Shown here one piece after another: positions 61,714 to 64,000 of a stretch of 64,000 nucleotides of DNA (position 1 is the stretch's first letter; every line of letters starts with the position of its first letter). Below the pieces are notes generated by a model. The model worked only from the letters and a program-made list of their open reading frames with translations. It made no database searches and had not been told where the DNA came from. The stretch is from Piromyces finnis (Eukaryota; Neocallimastigomycota; Neocallimastigomycetes; Neocallimastigales; Neocallimastigaceae), in assembly GCA_002104945.1 (NCBI GenBank), contig MCFH01000037.1:294501-358500 (forward strand), written 5' to 3'. Both the position numbers and the translations under genes were made by a program.

Positions 61714-64000
61714 CTAACGGCATCAAATATTTTAAACTTTATTATTAATTTAATTAAAATTATAATACATGTAATAAAAAAATTAAAATTAAAATAAAAA
61801 TAAAAAAAAATATGTTTAAATAAACACAAATGAATAAAAATTGGGTATAATGTATTCTAGTAATTTTAATTAAAGTAAGAAAGCCACTATTATACTAAAG
61901 TATAATAATTGTATTTGACTTCCAATGGGACACCGAGCCAAAGATCAAAATTTTATCATGGAACAAAATTATGATCTCCATTGGTTGCGCTGGCCCTCCT
62001 GGCCTGTCTTACTGTTTCTTCAGCATTGACGCTCTTGGATGTTGCTTCAAACCTTTTGAACATTGACCATTGCTGGCCAATAGCAAAAGGCATGATTTTG
62101 GTTAGAAGTTCCGCGGTTACCGTCAAGAATGGTGTTCCTTCATTAGTACCAGATTGAATCTGACGCTTACAAAGTTCTTTCCATTCCCTTGAATTGTAAT
62201 TGATATTGTTAAAACTTCTTCCCCCAAGAAGGAATTTAAATATTTTACTGCACACACTAGAATAATCATACACATTAATATTCACCGGATTATTAGAACT
62301 ATTACTATCATTAACTAAATTACTATCTAAATTATAATTATTATCTTCACTATTGTTATCATTACTAATATTATTATTTCTATTACTACTATTGTTATTA
62401 TTACTATTGTTACTATTACTATTGTTAATACTACTATTGTTACTATTACTATTAATGTTATTGCTATCTCTACTGATATTAACATTTTCATTATTATTGA
62501 TAGGACTATTGGAATTACGTTGACTGAAAAAATTTAGTAGCTGGACTATGGAATCATAATGTTTAATACGGATATCTCTAAATGTTGGACAATCTAATAA
62601 CCAATGTTTAATACTTTGATCTCCACACTTGCAACATGGACAGTAGTTAGGACAAACTGGATCAACAAATTTAGCAGCTTTGGCAACTCTAGCATCCAAC
62701 TTGTATCCGCTTCTTGCTTTCAATAGCCAGTAGAAGCCATAGGCAAACTCTGGGTACTCATAACATAATTTAATAAAATCTTTAGTTTCAATAAATTTAT
62801 TATCATCATAATATTGCGCTTTGATTGAATTCCCTTTGAGATCTTTCCAATAAAAGTTTTTAACTGCTTTAACATCTCCATGCTTCTTTAATTTTTTATC
62901 AAGTGTCCTACTTGATTTGCACCACGTGTATTTTCTAAATTTAGGAATGTAATTGACAAGGTGTGAGATAATACAACTTGAGTTTTTCCATTTGTTAAAA
63001 CATCTAACCTGAGCTAAAGCACATTTGGCTGACAATGGAGGAATATTCAAATCTTTTGAGATAGAGTATAAAGATATAAACGATACAGCTTTATGAACTC
63101 CGGCAATCCATCGTATTCCTTTGTTAACATGCTTCTGAGCAATCCTAGACCTAGCTTTGTTGGATCCAAGTAATGGTGCAAAGTATGAAACTCTGCTAAT
63201 CACTTGTGAGTTAAGTACTAGTTTTTTGAAGGGAATAGGAATATTAGGATTTCTTAAGAATTTACTGACTGAGAAAAGTCCTTTCAAAACCTTGTTATTG
63301 AGAGTTTTAATTACTGGTTTAAGGGACAAATTCTTATCAAATGGAACACCAAGATAAGTATAGCAATCAGTAGTTGGAATGGGTTGCCCTGCTAAGTAAA
63401 ATGTTGGATCTCTCTTGTTCTGATTTTCTATTGATTCAGGACGAATCACCATCGTTGAACACTTCTGGATACCAAATTCCATTTCATTATACAATGCCCA
63501 TTCATTAACTCTTCTAAGCATCTTTTTTAAGCATCCTCTTGTTGGAGCACAAATAACTATATCATCTGCAAAAAGTCCACCACAGCATCGAGTGTCACCT
63601 AAACTGACTCCAAGATCTTCGCACTCTTTAAATATATCATTAATAAAGAGATTAAAGAGAATAGGAGAAAGAGGGCATCCTTGACGGACTCCTTTCTTCA
63701 CATCAAAAGATTTCGAGAATTGACCATCTAATTTGACATTAGCCTTAGATGTTAAATATAAATTTTTGATAAATTGTAAACTCTTACCTCGGATTCCTAA
63801 ACAATCTAATTTATGGAGAATATTACCGATTGGGACTGAATCGTATGCTTTCCTGAGATCTAAAAAGGCCAAATATGTCTCTTTATTATCTAATTGACGT
63901 CTACGGCATATTTCTTGGATTGAAATGAAAAGACTGATACTTTCTTCCTTTTTTCGAAAACCAAATTGTTCAGGTCTAATGAAATTATTCTTTAGACCAT
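61678..64000 (-). mobile_element. Non-LTR retrotransposon (LINE), 3' part; runs off right edge
   Basis: Minus-strand LINE whose poly-A tail appears as T36 at 61678-61713. The 3' untranslated part is 61714-61955, and the reverse transcriptase frame extends to the window end. The long unbroken tail and intact frame point to a recent insertion. The 5' end, with any endonuclease domain, lies beyond 64000. Terminal duplication cannot be checked without it. Confidence 0.92.
61956..64000 (-). CDS. LINE reverse transcriptase, C-terminal part
   Basis: At least 680 residues are open from the right edge (first full codon at 63998) to TAA at 61956. Upstream of the first in-frame Met-like codon the frame continues with PEQFGFRKKEESISLF, so the true start is outside. 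Reverse transcriptase blocks occur in order: QFGFR, FLDLRKAYDSVP, GVRQGCPLSPILFNLFINDI and GLFADDIVI (catalytic FADD), then YLGVPFD. A zinc-binding motif CPNYCPCCKCG with IKHWLLDCP follows, as seen after the RT domain in many LINEs. A long Asn/Ser-rich insert separates it from a final helical segment. The element copies itself by target-primed reverse transcription. Clade (for example Tad or L1-like) is not determined. It appears intact within the window. Confidence 0.94.
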   Translation of the reverse strand, partial: GLKNNFIRPEQFGFRKKEESISLFISIQEICRRRQLDNKETYLAFLDLRKAYDSVPIGNILHKLDCLGIRGKSLQFIKNLYLTSKANVKLDGQFSKSFDVKKGVRQGCPLSPILFNLFINDIFKECEDLGVSLGDTRCCGGLFADDIVICAPTRGCLKKMLRRVNEWALYNEMEFGIQKCSTMVIRPESIENQNKRDPTFYLAGQPIPTTDCYTYLGVPFDKNLSLKPVIKTLNNKVLKGLFSVSKFLRNPNIPIPFKKLVLNSQVISRVSYFAPLLGSNKARSRIAQKHVNKGIRWIAGVHKAVSFISLYSISKDLNIPPLSAKCALAQVRCFNKWKNSSCIISHLVNYIPKFRKYTWCKSSRTLDKKLKKHGDVKAVKNFYWKDLKGNSIKAQYYDDNKFIETKDFIKLCYEYPEFAYGFYWLLKARSGYKLDARVAKAAKFVDPVCPNYCPCCKCGDQSIKHWLLDCPTFRDIRIKHYDSIVQLLNFFSQRNSNSPINNNENVNISRDSNNINSNSNNSSINNSNSNNSNNNNSSNRNNNISNDNNSEDNNYNLDSNLVNDSNSSNNPVNINVYDYSSVCSKIFKFLLGGRSFNNINYNSREWKELCKRQIQSGTNEGTPFLTVTAELLTKIMPFAIGQQWSMFKRFEATSKSVNAEETVRQARRASATNGDHNFVP

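Overview
The window is fungal nuclear DNA, most likely from an anaerobic gut fungus (Neocallimastigomycota). The evidence is extremely AT-rich intergenic DNA full of A/T homopolymers, intron-bearing genes with short AT-rich GT-AG introns (mostly about 70-250 nt), strongly A/T-ending codons and Asn-rich low-complexity proteins. The gene set includes a chitin synthase, a secreted GH3 beta-glucosidase and a secreted CBM1-PL3 pectate lyase. Genus cannot be decided from the sequence alone. No tRNA, CRISPR array or prokaryotic-style operon was seen.

Layout. Left edge: 5' part of MCM3 (minus strand), a 4.6-kb gap with a 520-bp hexanucleotide array, then a PHO80-type cyclin (plus) and a small four-exon multi-pass membrane protein (plus) followed by a long (AAT)n tract. 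11.6-17.1 kb: a small membrane-anchored Asn-rich ORF and a TBC-domain Rab GAP (minus). 20-30 kb: a Cys-rich type I membrane protein (plus), a small unknown protein (plus) and a 1303-aa low-complexity coiled-coil protein (minus). 32-41 kb: signal peptidase complex subunit 2 (minus), an unknown 688-aa nuclear-looking protein (plus) and a seven-exon PP2C phosphatase (plus). 41.7-46.1 kb: a secreted transglutaminase-like protein and a chitin synthase, convergent. 49.5-56.7 kb: the pectate lyase, bracketed by two inverted copies of a SINE-like element, then the beta-glucosidase. 56.7-61.2 kb: no genes seen. 61.2-64 kb: a decayed and then an intact LINE 3' end running off the right edge.

Functionally the window mixes housekeeping genes (replication licensing, cell cycle, secretion, vesicle traffic, signalling) with wall building (chitin synthase) and plant-wall breakdown (pectate lyase, beta-glucosidase). 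Genes lie on both strands with long spacers, so no co-transcription is implied. The most unusual structure is the SINE-like pair at 49.5 and 53.4 kb. Its two copies share arms and a poly-A end, but a central module of about 125 bp is inverted relative to the arms between copies. Exon coordinates below were derived by eye from splice signals, frame continuity and family similarity. Every multi-exon model keeps frame, but none is confirmed by transcripts.
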